From assembly GCA_035553515.1 (NCBI GenBank), contig DATNDG010000070.1, positions 10,782 to 74,781 on the forward strand: DNA of 64,000 bases, read 5' to 3'. The notes beneath the pieces were generated by a model. The model was given only the letters and a program-made list of their open reading frames with translations, did no database searches and was not told the DNA's origin. Of this stretch, positions 51,048-61,501 are shown in pieces (positions within the stretch are counted from its first letter, which is position 1; each line of letters begins with the position of its first letter). Made by a program: the position numbers and the translations under genes. The stretch comes from DAHUYF01 sp035553515. GTDB lineage: Bacteria; Pseudomonadota; Alphaproteobacteria; ATCC43930; CGMCC-115725.

Positions 51048-51848
51048 GTGGCGCAAATTCATCCGACAGCCATCATCGAACCGGGCGCCGAGATTGCCGC
51101 CACTGCGGTTGTCGGTCCCTACTGCCATGTCGGCGCCAAGGTCGTCCTCGGCGAGGGTGTCGAGCTGCTTTCGCATGTGATCGTCGCGGGGCGCACCAGC
51201 ATCGGCGAGGGCACGCGGATCTTTCCCTTCGCCTCGATCGGCCAGCCGCCGCAGGACCTCAAATATGCCGGCGAGGACTCGTCGCTGGTAATTGGTAAGC
51301 GCAACATCATTCGCGAATACGTGACCATGAATCCCGGCACGTCCGGCGGTGGGATGGTCACCCGCATCGGCGATCGGTGCTTGTTCATGGCGAACGCCCA
51401 TGTCGGTCACGACTGCCAGCTCGGCAACCACATCATCATCGCCAACAGCGTGCCGCTGGCCGGCCATGTCGTGGTCGGCGACCATGCCGCTTTCGGCGGC
51501 CTCTCGGCGGTTCATCAATTCGTCCGCATCGGCCAGCACGCTTATGTCGGGGGCCTCACCGGTGTCGAACGCGACGTTATCCCGTACGGGCTGGTGATGG
51601 GTGACCGTGCGCGGCTCGCCGGTCTCAACATGGTTGGGCTGCAGCGGCGCGGCTTCTCGCGTGAGGACATCCAGTCGCTGCGCGGCGCCTACCAGATGCT
51701 GTTCGAGGATGGCAATGGCACGCTGGGTGAGCGCGTCGATGCCGTCGCCGCCCGTTTCGGCCACGTGAATCCGGTGAGCGATATCATCGCCTTCATGCGC
51801 GCCGACAATGCGCGAGGCTTCGTCCAGCCGAAGAGCAATGGTGGCTAG
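51048..51848 (+). CDS. lpxA: UDP-N-acetylglucosamine O-acyltransferase
   Basis: First step of lipid A synthesis. It has 266 aa with a GTG start at 51048. Hexapeptide beta-helix begins at once (IHPTAIIEPGAEIAATAVVG). The catalytic histidine is His121 in ANAHVGHDCQLGN. A helical C-terminal domain follows. Overlaps lpxI by 11 bp. Confidence 0.97.
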   Translation: MAQIHPTAIIEPGAEIAATAVVGPYCHVGAKVVLGEGVELLSHVIVAGRTSIGEGTRIFPFASIGQPPQDLKYAGEDSSLVIGKRNIIREYVTMNPGTSGGGMVTRIGDRCLFMANAHVGHDCQLGNHIIIANSVPLAGHVVVGDHAAFGGLSAVHQFVRIGQHAYVGGLTGVERDVIPYGLVMGDRARLAGLNMVGLQRRGFSREDIQSLRGAYQMLFEDGNGTLGERVDAVAARFGHVNPVSDIIAFMRADNARGFVQPKSNGG

Positions 51849-52668
51849 CGGAGCGAAGCTCGGCATTCTCGCCGGCGCCGGCGAGCTGCCGCTGCGCGTC
51901 ATCGAAGCCTGCCGCGCCACCAACCGTCCGTTTTTCGTCCTCGGCTTCGAAGGCTCGGCCGATCCCGCGATTGCCGCCGGCGTGCCGCATGCCTGGGTGC
52001 GCCTCGGCGCGGCCGGCGAGGCGCTGCGCATCCTGCGCGAGAATGGTGTGGCCGAGCTGGTGATGGTCGGCGGCGTAAAGCGGCCTTCCGTGCTCCAGCT
52101 CCGGCCCGACTGGCACGCTGCCAAATTCTTCGCCCGTATCGGCTACCGCGCGCTGGGCGATGACGGCCTGCTGAAGGCGGTGATCCACGAGCTCGAGGAA
52201 GTCGAAGGTTTCCGGGTGGTCGGCGTCGAGAGCATCCTTGGCTCCGCGGTGGCGCCGGAAGGCCCGCTCGGCCGGCATGCCCCGGACGAGCAGGCGCGGC
52301 AGGACATTGCGCAGGGGTTCCGCATCATCCGGGCGTTGGGCGCGCTCGATATCGGCCAGGCCGTGGTCGTGCAGCAGGGGCTGGTACTGGGGGTCGAGGC
52401 GATCGAAGGGACCGATGCCTTGATCGAGCGCTGCCGCGCGCTCCGTCGGGAGGGACCGGGCGGCGTGCTGGTGAAGGGCGCAAAGCCCGGGCAAGAGCGG
52501 CGCGCCGACCTGCCGACGATCGGTCCGCGCACCATTGCCGCCGCGGTCGCGGCAGGCCTGCGCGGTGTCGCGGTCGACGCGGGCTCGACGATCCTCATCG
52601 ACCGGGCCGAGCTCGTGGCCGCCGCCGACCGTGCCGGGATTTTCGTCGCCGGCGTGACGGCGACATGA
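51838..52668 (+). CDS. lpxI: UDP-2,3-diacylglucosamine diphosphatase, LpxI type
   Basis: Fourth step of lipid A synthesis in lineages without LpxH (DUF1009 family). It has 276 aa from ATG 51838. Marks are KLGILAGAGELPLRVIEAC, VMVGGVKRPSVLQLRPDW and the C-terminal KGAKPGQERRADLPTIGPRT. It is coupled to lpxA by an 11-bp overlap and to lpxB by ATGA. Confidence 0.95.
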   Translation: MVASGAKLGILAGAGELPLRVIEACRATNRPFFVLGFEGSADPAIAAGVPHAWVRLGAAGEALRILRENGVAELVMVGGVKRPSVLQLRPDWHAAKFFARIGYRALGDDGLLKAVIHELEEVEGFRVVGVESILGSAVAPEGPLGRHAPDEQARQDIAQGFRIIRALGALDIGQAVVVQQGLVLGVEAIEGTDALIERCRALRREGPGGVLVKGAKPGQERRADLPTIGPRTIAAAVAAGLRGVAVDAGSTILIDRAELVAAADRAGIFVAGVTAT

Positions 52669-53861
52669 GCGCGGACGCGCCGCTGCTCTACCTCATCGCC
52701 GGCGAGCCCTCGGGCGATGCGCTCGGCGGCCGGCTGATGGCGGCGCTCAAGGAGCGGACCGGCGAGGCCATCCGCTTTGCAGGGATCGGCGGCGAGCGCA
52801 TGGCCGAGCAGGGCCTCGAAAGCCTGGTGCCGCTGCATGAGCTGGCGGTGATGGGCGTTGCCGAGGTGCTGCCGCGCGCGCGTCTCATCCTGCGCCGGGT
52901 CAGGGAGACGGTGGCCGATATCCGGCGGCGGAAGCCGCAGGCAGTGGTGACGATCGACAGCTCCGGCTTCACCTGGCGCGTGGCGCAGCGCCTGCGCGAG
53001 GCGGGTGAGCGCGATCTCCTGCTCATCCATTATGTCGCGCCGATGGTCTGGGCCTGGCGCGGCGGGCGGGCGCGGCGCATGGCGCGTTGGTACGATCACC
53101 TGATGGTCCTGCTGCCCTTCGAGCCACCTTATTTCACCGCGGTCGGCCTCGCCTGCAGCTATGTCGGCCATCCCGTGATCGAGGGGGGGGCCGATCATGG
53201 CGATGGCGCCGCCTTTCGCCGCCGGCACGGCATATCGCCGGAAGCCCCCGTGCTGACGGTGCTGCCAGGAAGCCGGCGCGGCGAGGTCGGTCGTCTGCTG
53301 GTGCCCTTTGGCGGAGCCGTGGCCGAGCTTGCCGTCCGTCACCCCGGCCTGCGCGTGGTGGTGCCGACCACCGAGACGGTCGCCGCCATTGTCGGCGCGG
53401 CGGTACGGGGCTGGGCGGCGCCCACCATCGTGGTCAGCGGCGAGCGCGAGAAATACGATGCTTTTGCCGCCAGCAACGCCGCTCTCGCCGCCTCGGGCAC
53501 CGTGGCGCTCGAACTGGCGCTTGCCGGCGTGCCGGCGGTGGTGGCCTACCGGCTCAACCCATTGACCCATGCCCTGCTGCGGCGCATCGTCAGGGTCCGC
53601 CATGTGCACCTGCTCAACCTCATCCTTAAGCGCGAAGCCGTGCCGGAGCTGATCCAGAAAGACTGCACACCGGCCCGCCTTGCCGACGCCATTGGCGAGC
53701 TGCTTGCCGACGAGAAAAAGCGCCGGGCACAGATCGAGGCCTGTCGCGAGGCGCTCAGGGCGCTGGGATTGGGTGAGCTGAACCCGAGCCGCCGCGCCGC
53801 CGATCTCGTGCTGTCGCTGATCGCCGAGCGGCAGCGCGGCTCTGCAGCGAGCGCCGCCTGA
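52665..53861 (+). CDS. lpxB: lipid-A-disaccharide synthase
   Basis: Joins lipid X to UDP-diacylglucosamine; peripheral inner-membrane glycosyltransferase (GT19). It has 398 aa. Marks are LIAGEPSGDALGG at the N-terminus, HYVAPMVWAWRGGRARRM, VLPGSRRGEVGRLLVPF and the nucleotide-binding GTVALELALAGVPAVVAYR. Last gene of the envelope cluster. Confidence 0.97.
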   Translation: MSADAPLLYLIAGEPSGDALGGRLMAALKERTGEAIRFAGIGGERMAEQGLESLVPLHELAVMGVAEVLPRARLILRRVRETVADIRRRKPQAVVTIDSSGFTWRVAQRLREAGERDLLLIHYVAPMVWAWRGGRARRMARWYDHLMVLLPFEPPYFTAVGLACSYVGHPVIEGGADHGDGAAFRRRHGISPEAPVLTVLPGSRRGEVGRLLVPFGGAVAELAVRHPGLRVVVPTTETVAAIVGAAVRGWAAPTIVVSGEREKYDAFAASNAALAASGTVALELALAGVPAVVAYRLNPLTHALLRRIVRVRHVHLLNLILKREAVPELIQKDCTPARLADAIGELLADEKKRRAQIEACREALRALGLGELNPSRRAADLVLSLIAERQRGSAASAA

Positions 53862-53896
53862 TAAGACACATGGAACAACCGGAGAGGAGGAACCCG

Positions 53897-54331
53897 ATGA
53901 GCACCGCAACCGCCAGCAAGTCAACCGCCTCCGTGACCGTCAAGGGGCGGATGCTGCATACCATGCTGCGCGTCTTCGATCTCGACCGCTCGGTCGATTT
54001 CTACTCGCGGCTGCTCGGCATGCAGGTCCTGCGCCGGCGCGAAGTACCCGAAGGCCGCTACACCCTTGCCTTCGTCGGCTACGGGCCGGAGGAGCACAGC
54101 ACGGTGATCGAGCTCACCCACAATTGGGACCAGAAGGACCCCTATACGCTGGGCAGCGCCTTCGGCCATCTCGCCATCGCAGTTCCTGACGTCTATGCGG
54201 CCTGTGAGCGGCTCGGCAAGGAAGGGGTCAAGATCACGCGGCCCGCAGGCCCGGTGAAGTTCGGCACCACGGTGATCGCCTTCATCGAGGATCCCGACGG
54301 CTACAAGATCGAGCTGATCCAACGTGACTGA
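53897..54331 (+). CDS. gloA: lactoylglutathione lyase (glyoxalase I)
   Basis: Detoxifies methylglyoxal with glutathione. It has 144 aa from ATG 53897, with GGAGAGGAGG upstream. The four metal ligands of the GloA type are seen: His21 (LHTMLRV), Glu72 (IELTHNW), His91 (FGHLAIAV) and Glu139 (YKIELIQ). GTTVIAFIEDPDGYKIEL is near-identical to the family consensus. A 15-20-residue Ser/Thr-rich lead precedes the domain. Overlaps the next gene by 8 bp. Confidence 0.93.
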   Translation: MSTATASKSTASVTVKGRMLHTMLRVFDLDRSVDFYSRLLGMQVLRRREVPEGRYTLAFVGYGPEEHSTVIELTHNWDQKDPYTLGSAFGHLAIAVPDVYAACERLGKEGVKITRPAGPVKFGTTVIAFIEDPDGYKIELIQRD

Positions 54332-55142
54332 AGCGGGCGCTGCGCCGCGCCTCGAGCTCGGCTTCGAGGAACGCGGCGCAGCCGGCCGTATCGCCCGGCT
54401 CACCATCGATCATCCCGGCAAGCTCAACATCCTGAACCGCGGGATGATGGAGGAGATGGCCCGGTTGGTGGAGGGGCTGGCGGGCGATAGCGCGCTGCGC
54501 GCGTTGGTGCTGACCGGCGCCGGCGAGCGTGCCTTCATCGGCGGTGCCGATATCCGCGACATGGCGGCGCTCGACCGGGGTGGCGCCGCTCCTTTCATTA
54601 CCGCGCTCCATGGCGCCTGCGAGGCGCTGCGCAAGCTGCCGGTGCCGGTGATCGCGCGCATCCACGGCTATGCGCTGGGCGCCGGCCTCGAGGTCGCTGC
54701 GGCCTGCGATCTGCGCATTGCCAGCGAGCATGCCCGCTTCGGCATGCCCGAGGTGCGCGTCGGCATTCCCTCGGTGATCGAGGCGGCGTTGCTGCCGAGC
54801 CTCATTGGCTGGGGTCGGACGCGGCGGCTGCTGCTCACGGCCGAGACGATCGATGCACGCGAAGCGGAGCGCTGGGGCCTCGTCGAATGGAGCGTTCCGG
54901 CGGCGCAGCTCGATGCGGCGGTCGATGAGTTGGTCGGCGCCATTCTCGCCTGCGGACCGCAGGCCATCCGCCTGCAGAAGCGGCTTATCCGCGACTGGGA
55001 GGAGCTGCCGATGTCCGAGGCTATCGAACGCGGCATCGACACTTTTGCCGAGGCTTTCGCGACCGATGAGCCCAAGCGGATGATGGACGCCTTCCTCGCC
55101 GGGGCGGCGGCGCGGCGCAAGATGCGGGGGAAGGGGCGCTAG
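54324..55142 (+). CDS. enoyl-CoA hydratase/isomerase family protein
   Basis: Crotonase-fold enzyme, 272 aa, GTG start overlapping gloA. Both crotonase catalytic glutamates are present and correctly spaced: Glu123 (GAGLEVAAACDL) and Glu143 (FGMPEVRVG). The oxyanion region is AFIGGADIRDM. The usual GAGGTQRL segment is replaced by GIPSVIEAALLPSLIGWG, a recognised subfamily variant. True hydratase activity is plausible but the acyl substrate is unknown. It converges on the minus-strand gene that follows. Confidence 0.85.
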   Translation: MTEAGAAPRLELGFEERGAAGRIARLTIDHPGKLNILNRGMMEEMARLVEGLAGDSALRALVLTGAGERAFIGGADIRDMAALDRGGAAPFITALHGACEALRKLPVPVIARIHGYALGAGLEVAAACDLRIASEHARFGMPEVRVGIPSVIEAALLPSLIGWGRTRRLLLTAETIDAREAERWGLVEWSVPAAQLDAAVDELVGAILACGPQAIRLQKRLIRDWEELPMSEAIERGIDTFAEAFATDEPKRMMDAFLAGAAARRKMRGKGR

Positions 55143-55168
55143 CGCTTTTCCTCGCTCGGGTCCTGGGC

Positions 55169-56176
55169 CTAGGCGCGTAGCCGGCTGAACACCCGGCGCG
55201 CATTGCCGGCGAAGATCTTTTCGCGATCGGCGGCCTTGAGACCGGGCGCGGCCTCGATATAGCGCTTGGTGTCGTCGAAATACTGGCCGGTCTCGGGGTC
55301 GATGCCGCGCACCGCTCCGACCATCTCCGAGGCGAAGAGGATGTTCTCGACCGGTATCACCCTGGTCAGCAGGTCGATGCCGGGCTGGTGGTAGACGCAG
55401 GTATCGAAGAAGACGTTCTTCAGCAGCAGCTCCTTGAGCGGCGGCTTCTTCATATCCTGTGCCAGACCGCGATAGCGCCCCCAATGATAGGGCACCGCGC
55501 CGCCGCCATGCGGAATGATGAATTTGAGCGTCGGGAAGTCCTTGAACAGGTCCGAGGTGAGGAACTGCATGAAGGCCGTGGTGTCGCCGTTGATGTAATG
55601 GGCGCCCGTAAAATGGAAGGCCGGGTTGCAGGACGAGCTGACATGCACCATCGCCGGCACGTCGAGCTCGACCATCTTCTCGTAGAGTGGATACCACCAG
55701 CGATCCGTGAGCGGCGGGTCCTTCCAATAGCCGCCCGACGGGTCGGGGTTGAGATTGCAGCCGATAAATCCCAGCTCGGTGACGCAGCGCTCCAGCTCCT
55801 CGACGCAGTTTTGCGGCGGAACGCCCGGCGATTGCGGCAGCTGGCAGACCCCGACGAAATTCTTCGGAAAGAGCGTGCAGGCGCGATGCACGAGGTCGTT
55901 GCAATGCTCGGACCAGTCGCGGCTCGTTGTGGCGTCGCCGATGTGATGTGCCATGCCGGCCGCGCGCGGCGAGAAGATGGTGAGGTCGGTGCCGCGCTCG
56001 CGCTGCAGCTTCAGCTGCGCGGTCTCGAGGCTTTCGCGGATCTCGTCGTCGCTGATGCCGAGCGAGTCCTTGGCCGGGCTGTGCGACTTGTCCTGCAGTG
56101 CCGCAATCTGGCGCTGCCGCCAAGCCTCCAGCTGCTTCGGCGCCGTGGTGTAGTGCCCGTGGCAGTCGATGATCAT
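55169..56176 (-). CDS. 4-oxalomesaconate hydratase-like amidohydrolase (LigJ type)
   Basis: Amidohydrolase-superfamily protein of 335 aa. It resembles the LigJ hydratase of the protocatechuate 4,5-cleavage and gallate pathways, not a decarboxylase. Seen: N-terminal metal motif IIDCHGHYTTAPKQLEAWR, AAGMAHHIGDATTS, NLNPDPSGGYWKDPPLTDR, HVSSSCNPAFHFTGAHYING, FIIPHGGGAVPYHWGRYRGL and LFASEMVGAVRGIDP. The start at 56176 has GGAG-type sequence upstream; an earlier in-frame start exists at 56194. No other aromatic-degradation gene is in the window, so the pathway assignment rests on recalled similarity only. Confidence 0.8.
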   Translation of the reverse strand: MIIDCHGHYTTAPKQLEAWRQRQIAALQDKSHSPAKDSLGISDDEIRESLETAQLKLQRERGTDLTIFSPRAAGMAHHIGDATTSRDWSEHCNDLVHRACTLFPKNFVGVCQLPQSPGVPPQNCVEELERCVTELGFIGCNLNPDPSGGYWKDPPLTDRWWYPLYEKMVELDVPAMVHVSSSCNPAFHFTGAHYINGDTTAFMQFLTSDLFKDFPTLKFIIPHGGGAVPYHWGRYRGLAQDMKKPPLKELLLKNVFFDTCVYHQPGIDLLTRVIPVENILFASEMVGAVRGIDPETGQYFDDTKRYIEAAPGLKAADREKIFAGNARRVFSRLRA

Positions 56177-56261
56177 TCCGGCCTCGCTCCCCATCGCTCG
56201 ATTTTGAGAGCGATGCTAGGCGAGGGCGGTGCGGCGCGTCCAGCCCCGCCCGCGAGGCAGG

Positions 56262-56448
56262 TCAGGTGACGATCGCCCAGACCGCCGCGCCAAGCAGCGC
56301 CGCGCTTGCCGCGAGCGAGAAGAGGCTGGTCATGGTCCAGGCGACGCGATTGTCGTTCGCCGGGCGCGAGAGGCCCGCGGGCCAGAGGAGGCTCGCCACA
56401 TAGCGGCGCGGCGGCACGCTCTCGGGCGTACGCCCGATGCGGCCGGTG

Positions 56449-56456
<8 letters not shown>
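56262..56456 (-). CDS. small single-pass membrane protein
   Basis: It has 64 aa with a GTG start whose first 8 bases overlap the end of gltA, implying coupled translation. The N-terminal half is basic and contains RPANDNR, a short motif I know from many small alphaproteobacterial proteins. A C-terminal helix (LFSLAASAALLGAAVWAIV) spans the membrane, leaving two residues outside. Function unknown. Confidence 0.6.
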
Positions 56457-57807
<1,351 letters not shown>

Positions 57808-57866
57808 CGGTTCCGATCCCTGACTGACGCTGTTGCGTTGCAGCATAGGCTGCGGCATCGGTTTAA

Positions 57867-59279
57867 TCAAACGGCCGCGCGCCCCCCGGCCGCATCGGCC
57901 AGGCGGCCGAGCGTTTCCTCGCGGCCGAGGACTTCCATGACCTCGTGAATGGGCGGCGATACCGCGCCGCCGACGAGGGAAGCGCGCAGCGGCTGCGCCA
58001 CCGCGCCGAGTTTCAGCCCGCGCGTTTCGGCGAATTGGCGAAGCGTGTTCTCGAGCGCGGGGCCTTGCCAATCGGCACGTGTGAGCTCGGCCGTGAGCTC
58101 GCCCAGAAGCCGCGGCGCATCGCCGGCGAGCAGGGAGCGGGCCTTGTCGTCGAGCGGAATGGGCCGCCGCTCGACGTAAAAGCGCGCCTTGTCGGCAAGT
58201 TCGACCAAGGTCTTGGCGCGCGGCTTCAACCCCGGCATGGCGGCCATCAGCCGCGTGCGCAGAGTTTCGTCGAGACCATAGCCCAGCGCCTGCTCGAGCC
58301 GGGGCGCCACCAGCGCGAGCAGTCTTTCAGCCGCGGCCTCGCGGATGTAGTGGCCGTTGAGGCTGTCGAGCTTGGCGTAGTCGAAGCGTGCCGGCGCGCG
58401 GCCCACCGCGTCGATGTCGAACCATTCGACCGCCTCGGCGGTCGAGATGATTTCGGCGTCGCCATGGCTCCAGCCGAGCCGCAGCAGGTAGTTGCGCAGC
58501 GCTTCCGGCAGATAGCCCATGTCGCGATAGGCATCGACGCCGAGCGCGCCGTGCCGCTTTGAGAGCTTGGCGCCGTCGGCCCCGTGGATCAGCGGCACAT
58601 GCGCGAATTCCGGCACCGCCCAGCCCAGCGAGCGGTAGATCTGCGTCTGGCGGAAGGCGTTATTGAGGTGATCGTCGCCGCGGATGACATGGGTGATGGC
58701 CATATCGTGGTCGTCGACCACGACGGAGAGGTTATAGGTCGGCGTGCCGTCGGAGCGCAGGATGATGAGGTCGTCGAGCTGCGCATTGGCGACGGTGACC
58801 GTGCCCTGCACATGGTCGTGGATCACCGTCTCGCCGCTGCGCGGCGCCTTGAGGCGGATCGCCGGCTTGACGCCGGGCGGCGCCTCGCGGGGATCGCGGT
58901 CGCGCCAGGTACCGTCATAGAGCATGGCGCGGCCTTCGGCGCGCGCCCGCTCGCGCATCGCCGCCAGCTCCTCGGGCGTGCAGTAGCAGCGATAGGCGTT
59001 GCCGGTGGCGAGCAGCGCCTCGGCCGCTTCGGCATGCCGCCGCGCGCGCGCCGATTGCATGACGATCTCGCCGTCCCAGTTGAGCTCGAGCCAGGAGAGT
59101 CCGTCGATGATTGCCGCCACCGCCTCGTGGGTCGAGCGCTGCCGGTCGGTGTCCTCGATGCGCAGCAGGAAGCGCCCGCCGTGATGGCGCGCGAAGAGCC
59201 AGTTGAAGAGCGCGGTGCGCGCCCCGCCGATATGGAGGAAGCCGGTGGGCGAGGGGGCGAAGCGGACGACGACGCTCAT
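57867..59279 (-). CDS. gltX: glutamyl-tRNA synthetase
   Basis: Charges tRNA-Glu; in many alphaproteobacteria a GltX also makes Glu-tRNA-Gln, which cannot be judged here. It has 470 aa from ATG 59279 (MSVVVRFAPSPTG). Class I HIGH motif is FLHIGGARTALFNW, KMSKS is KLSKRHG, and RIEDTDRQRSTHEAV is conserved. Zinc-type residues appear in YRCYCTPEEL. It is the first gene of the minus-strand gltX-gltA unit. Confidence 0.96.
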   Translation of the reverse strand: MSVVVRFAPSPTGFLHIGGARTALFNWLFARHHGGRFLLRIEDTDRQRSTHEAVAAIIDGLSWLELNWDGEIVMQSARARRHAEAAEALLATGNAYRCYCTPEELAAMRERARAEGRAMLYDGTWRDRDPREAPPGVKPAIRLKAPRSGETVIHDHVQGTVTVANAQLDDLIILRSDGTPTYNLSVVVDDHDMAITHVIRGDDHLNNAFRQTQIYRSLGWAVPEFAHVPLIHGADGAKLSKRHGALGVDAYRDMGYLPEALRNYLLRLGWSHGDAEIISTAEAVEWFDIDAVGRAPARFDYAKLDSLNGHYIREAAAERLLALVAPRLEQALGYGLDETLRTRLMAAMPGLKPRAKTLVELADKARFYVERRPIPLDDKARSLLAGDAPRLLGELTAELTRADWQGPALENTLRQFAETRGLKLGAVAQPLRASLVGGAVSPPIHEVMEVLGREETLGRLADAAGGRAAV

Positions 59280-59432
59280 GATGCGTGCGCTCTTTAGCAC
59301 AGAAGCGGCGGAAGGTCATGCCAGGCACCCCACAGCGTCAACCGCGCTCCCGCCTGCCGCCGCTCCATGCGTCTCGCGCCTGCGGTGGAAACGGCAAGTC
59401 TGCGGCAGCGGTTGCGCTCGAACCTGTCGGCT

Positions 59433-59999
59433 TTACCGTGCCGCCGCTTCTGGCCCGGCGGTTGCCAAAGCCCGCCGACATCCGCCCATCGGGGGGATCA
59501 TAATGAAGCCGCCACCCGGCAGCGGCGCTTCACCACCGCTATAGGTCACGACGCCGATGTTCACGCTGTCGCTCGCGGGCTTTCCCGCGGATGTCTCGAT
59601 CCACACGGCCGCCTCGGTACAGTTGTACGAAACTTTCCTCGGCATCGTGCTCCGAAGAACATAGGCCGTTCCGGGCGCGGCATCGAAGGCGATGGCCGCA
59701 ACCCCCGTCCCCGGCTTGAACAGGTTGTGCGTCGTGAGCGCGAACTGGAGGACGTGATGACCGGGTGCGAGGGTGACCGGGCGTGTCGCGCTCGTCGAGG
59801 CAAGACGCACACCGTCTATCCGGAAGACGAAAAGGGAGTAATCCCGCGAGAACGGGCCAGGCTGATCGATCTCCGATCCGGTGATCGTCGCGATGCGGTC
59901 GGGCGGCAGCGTCGGCGGCGTGTAGCTCGGTTCGGAAGCGCAGCCGGCAAGGCCGAAGGCTAAGCCCGAAACGGCGAGGGCAGCGAATATTCTGCTCAT
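59433..59999 (-). CDS. hypothetical lipoprotein
   Basis: It has 188 aa. The signal peptide ends in the lipobox LAGC with Cys20, so it is predicted to be lipid-anchored. The mature part has FVFRIDGVRLASTSATRPVT and LAPGHHVLQFALTTHNLF, a pattern resembling small PEGA-like or beta-sandwich domains, then AYVLRSTMPRKVSYNCTE and a Gly/Pro-rich tail. GGAGAG precedes the start. Divergent from comEC; function unknown. Confidence 0.75.
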   Translation of the reverse strand: MSRIFAALAVSGLAFGLAGCASEPSYTPPTLPPDRIATITGSEIDQPGPFSRDYSLFVFRIDGVRLASTSATRPVTLAPGHHVLQFALTTHNLFKPGTGVAAIAFDAAPGTAYVLRSTMPRKVSYNCTEAAVWIETSAGKPASDSVNIGVVTYSGGEAPLPGGGFIMIPPMGGCRRALATAGPEAAAR

Positions 60000-60069
60000 T
60001 CAGAGGCTCTCCTGCGCCAGGGATCGTGCCGGAGATGCGCATGCGAGACAATTGAATTAGGATCTCGCC

Positions 60070-61452
60070 ATGCAACCCAGCGCCGCCGGCACCGTGCCGC
60101 AGAGCGCGGCGTCGCCCCGGGCGCGCCTCGCCGGGCCCGGGCGCTGGTTTCTCGCCAGTTTCCTGGCCGAGCGCGAGCGCTGGCCGCTTTGGGTCCCGGT
60201 GCTGGTGGGGGCCGGCATCGGCGTCTATTTCTGGCTCAGGGTCGAGCCGCCGCTCATCCCCTCGCTCGCCGCCGCGCTGGTCCTGCTGGCAGCCGCAGGC
60301 CTGGCGCTGCGGCGGCAGCGCGTCGTCGCGCCGGCGGTCGCTGCGGCCGCGGTGGCGCTGGGGTTTGCCGCCGCTGCCTTCCAGGCGTGGTGGGTCACGG
60401 CGCCTGTGCTGGCGCACCGGATCGGGCCGGTCATGATCGAAGGTCGCATCACCTCGGTCGATCCGCTGCCGGAAGGGACGCGCGTGACCCTGGCGCCGAG
60501 CCAGATCGACCGGCTCGCGCAGGATGAGCTGCCGGCGCATATCCGCGTGAAGCTGCGCCGCGACGCGCCCGATCTCGTGCCCGGCGCGTGGCTGCGGCTG
60601 CGCGCGATCCTGCTGCCGCCGCCGGCGCCGGCGATGCCCGGCGCCTATGACTTCCAGCGCCGCGCCTGGTTCGACCGGCTGGGCGGGGTGGGCTTCGCGC
60701 TGGGCGCGCCCGAGGCGATGACGCCGCCCCAGGGCGAGGGACCGAGCCGCTGGCGCAGCGCGGTCGAGGCGGTGCGCGCGCGCGTCACCGCGCGTATCCG
60801 CGCGGCGCTTCCCGGCGATACCGGCGCCATCGCGGCGGCGCTTATCACCGGGCAGACGCATGCGATCCCGCCCGAGGAGGCCGGGCATTTCCGCGATGCG
60901 GGCCTCGCCCACATCCTGGTGATCGCCGGGCTTCACCTCGGCATGGTGGCGGCGGCGGTGTTCTTCGCGCTGCGCGCCGGGCTCGCTCTCGTGCCGGCGC
61001 TGGCGCTGCGCTTTCCGACGAAGAAATGGGCGGCGTCAGGCGCGCTCGTTGCGGTCTTCTTCTACATGCTGCTCTCGGGCGCCACCGTGCCGTCGCGCCG
61101 CGCCTTCGTGATGACCGGGCTGGTGCTGCTCGCGGTGCTGGTCGATCGCCTGAGCCTTTCGGCGCGCGCCATCGCCTATGCGGCACTCGCCGTCATGCTG
61201 ATGACCCCCGAAGCCGCCGCCGGGCCGAGCTTTCAGATGTCCTTTGCCGCGGTCGTGGCGCTCATCGCCTTCTACGAGGCGATGCGCGGCAGGCTCGCCC
61301 TGTGGCACCGCCATGCCGGGCCGCTGCGCCGCGCCGCGCTCTATCTCCTCGGCATCGCCTTCACCACGCTGGTGACCACGGTCGCGACCATGCCGTTCAC
61401 CATCTATCATTTTCATCAAAATGCCGATAATGCGGCTAAATCAGCGGCATAG
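60070..61452 (+). pseudogene. comEC: comEC/rec2 5' fragment, truncated at a junction
   Basis: DNA-uptake channel protein in competent bacteria. The visible product is 460 aa, whereas the family is usually about 700. The N-terminal membrane helices, the DUF4131 OB-like domain (PVMIEGRITSVDPLPEGTRV) and much of the competence domain (LAHILVIAGLHLGM, YMLLSGATVPSRRAFVMTG, GPSFQMSFAAVVALIAFYEA) are present. Homology ends after TMPFTIYHFH near 61417; the last ~12 residues (QNADNAAKSAA) are unrelated and a stop follows at 61450. The rest of the channel and the C-terminal metallo-beta-lactamase domain are absent from the window. Start has AGGA upstream. Likely non-functional. Confidence 0.8.
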
Positions 61453-61501
61453 GTCGCTTATGGTCAGCCAGAAATTGGTGGTTTGGACCGTATTTGGACC
61501 G
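61418..61501. other. junction with short repeats where comEC homology ends
   Basis: Directly after the last ComEC-like codons come ATGCCG (61421-61426) and its inverted copy CGGCAT (61445-61450), with GCGGC repeated between. TTTGGACCG then occurs twice in direct orientation (61482-61490 and 61493-61501). Short clustered repeats at an abrupt homology break are what an element end would look like. No known insertion-sequence terminus was recognised. Confidence 0.5.
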
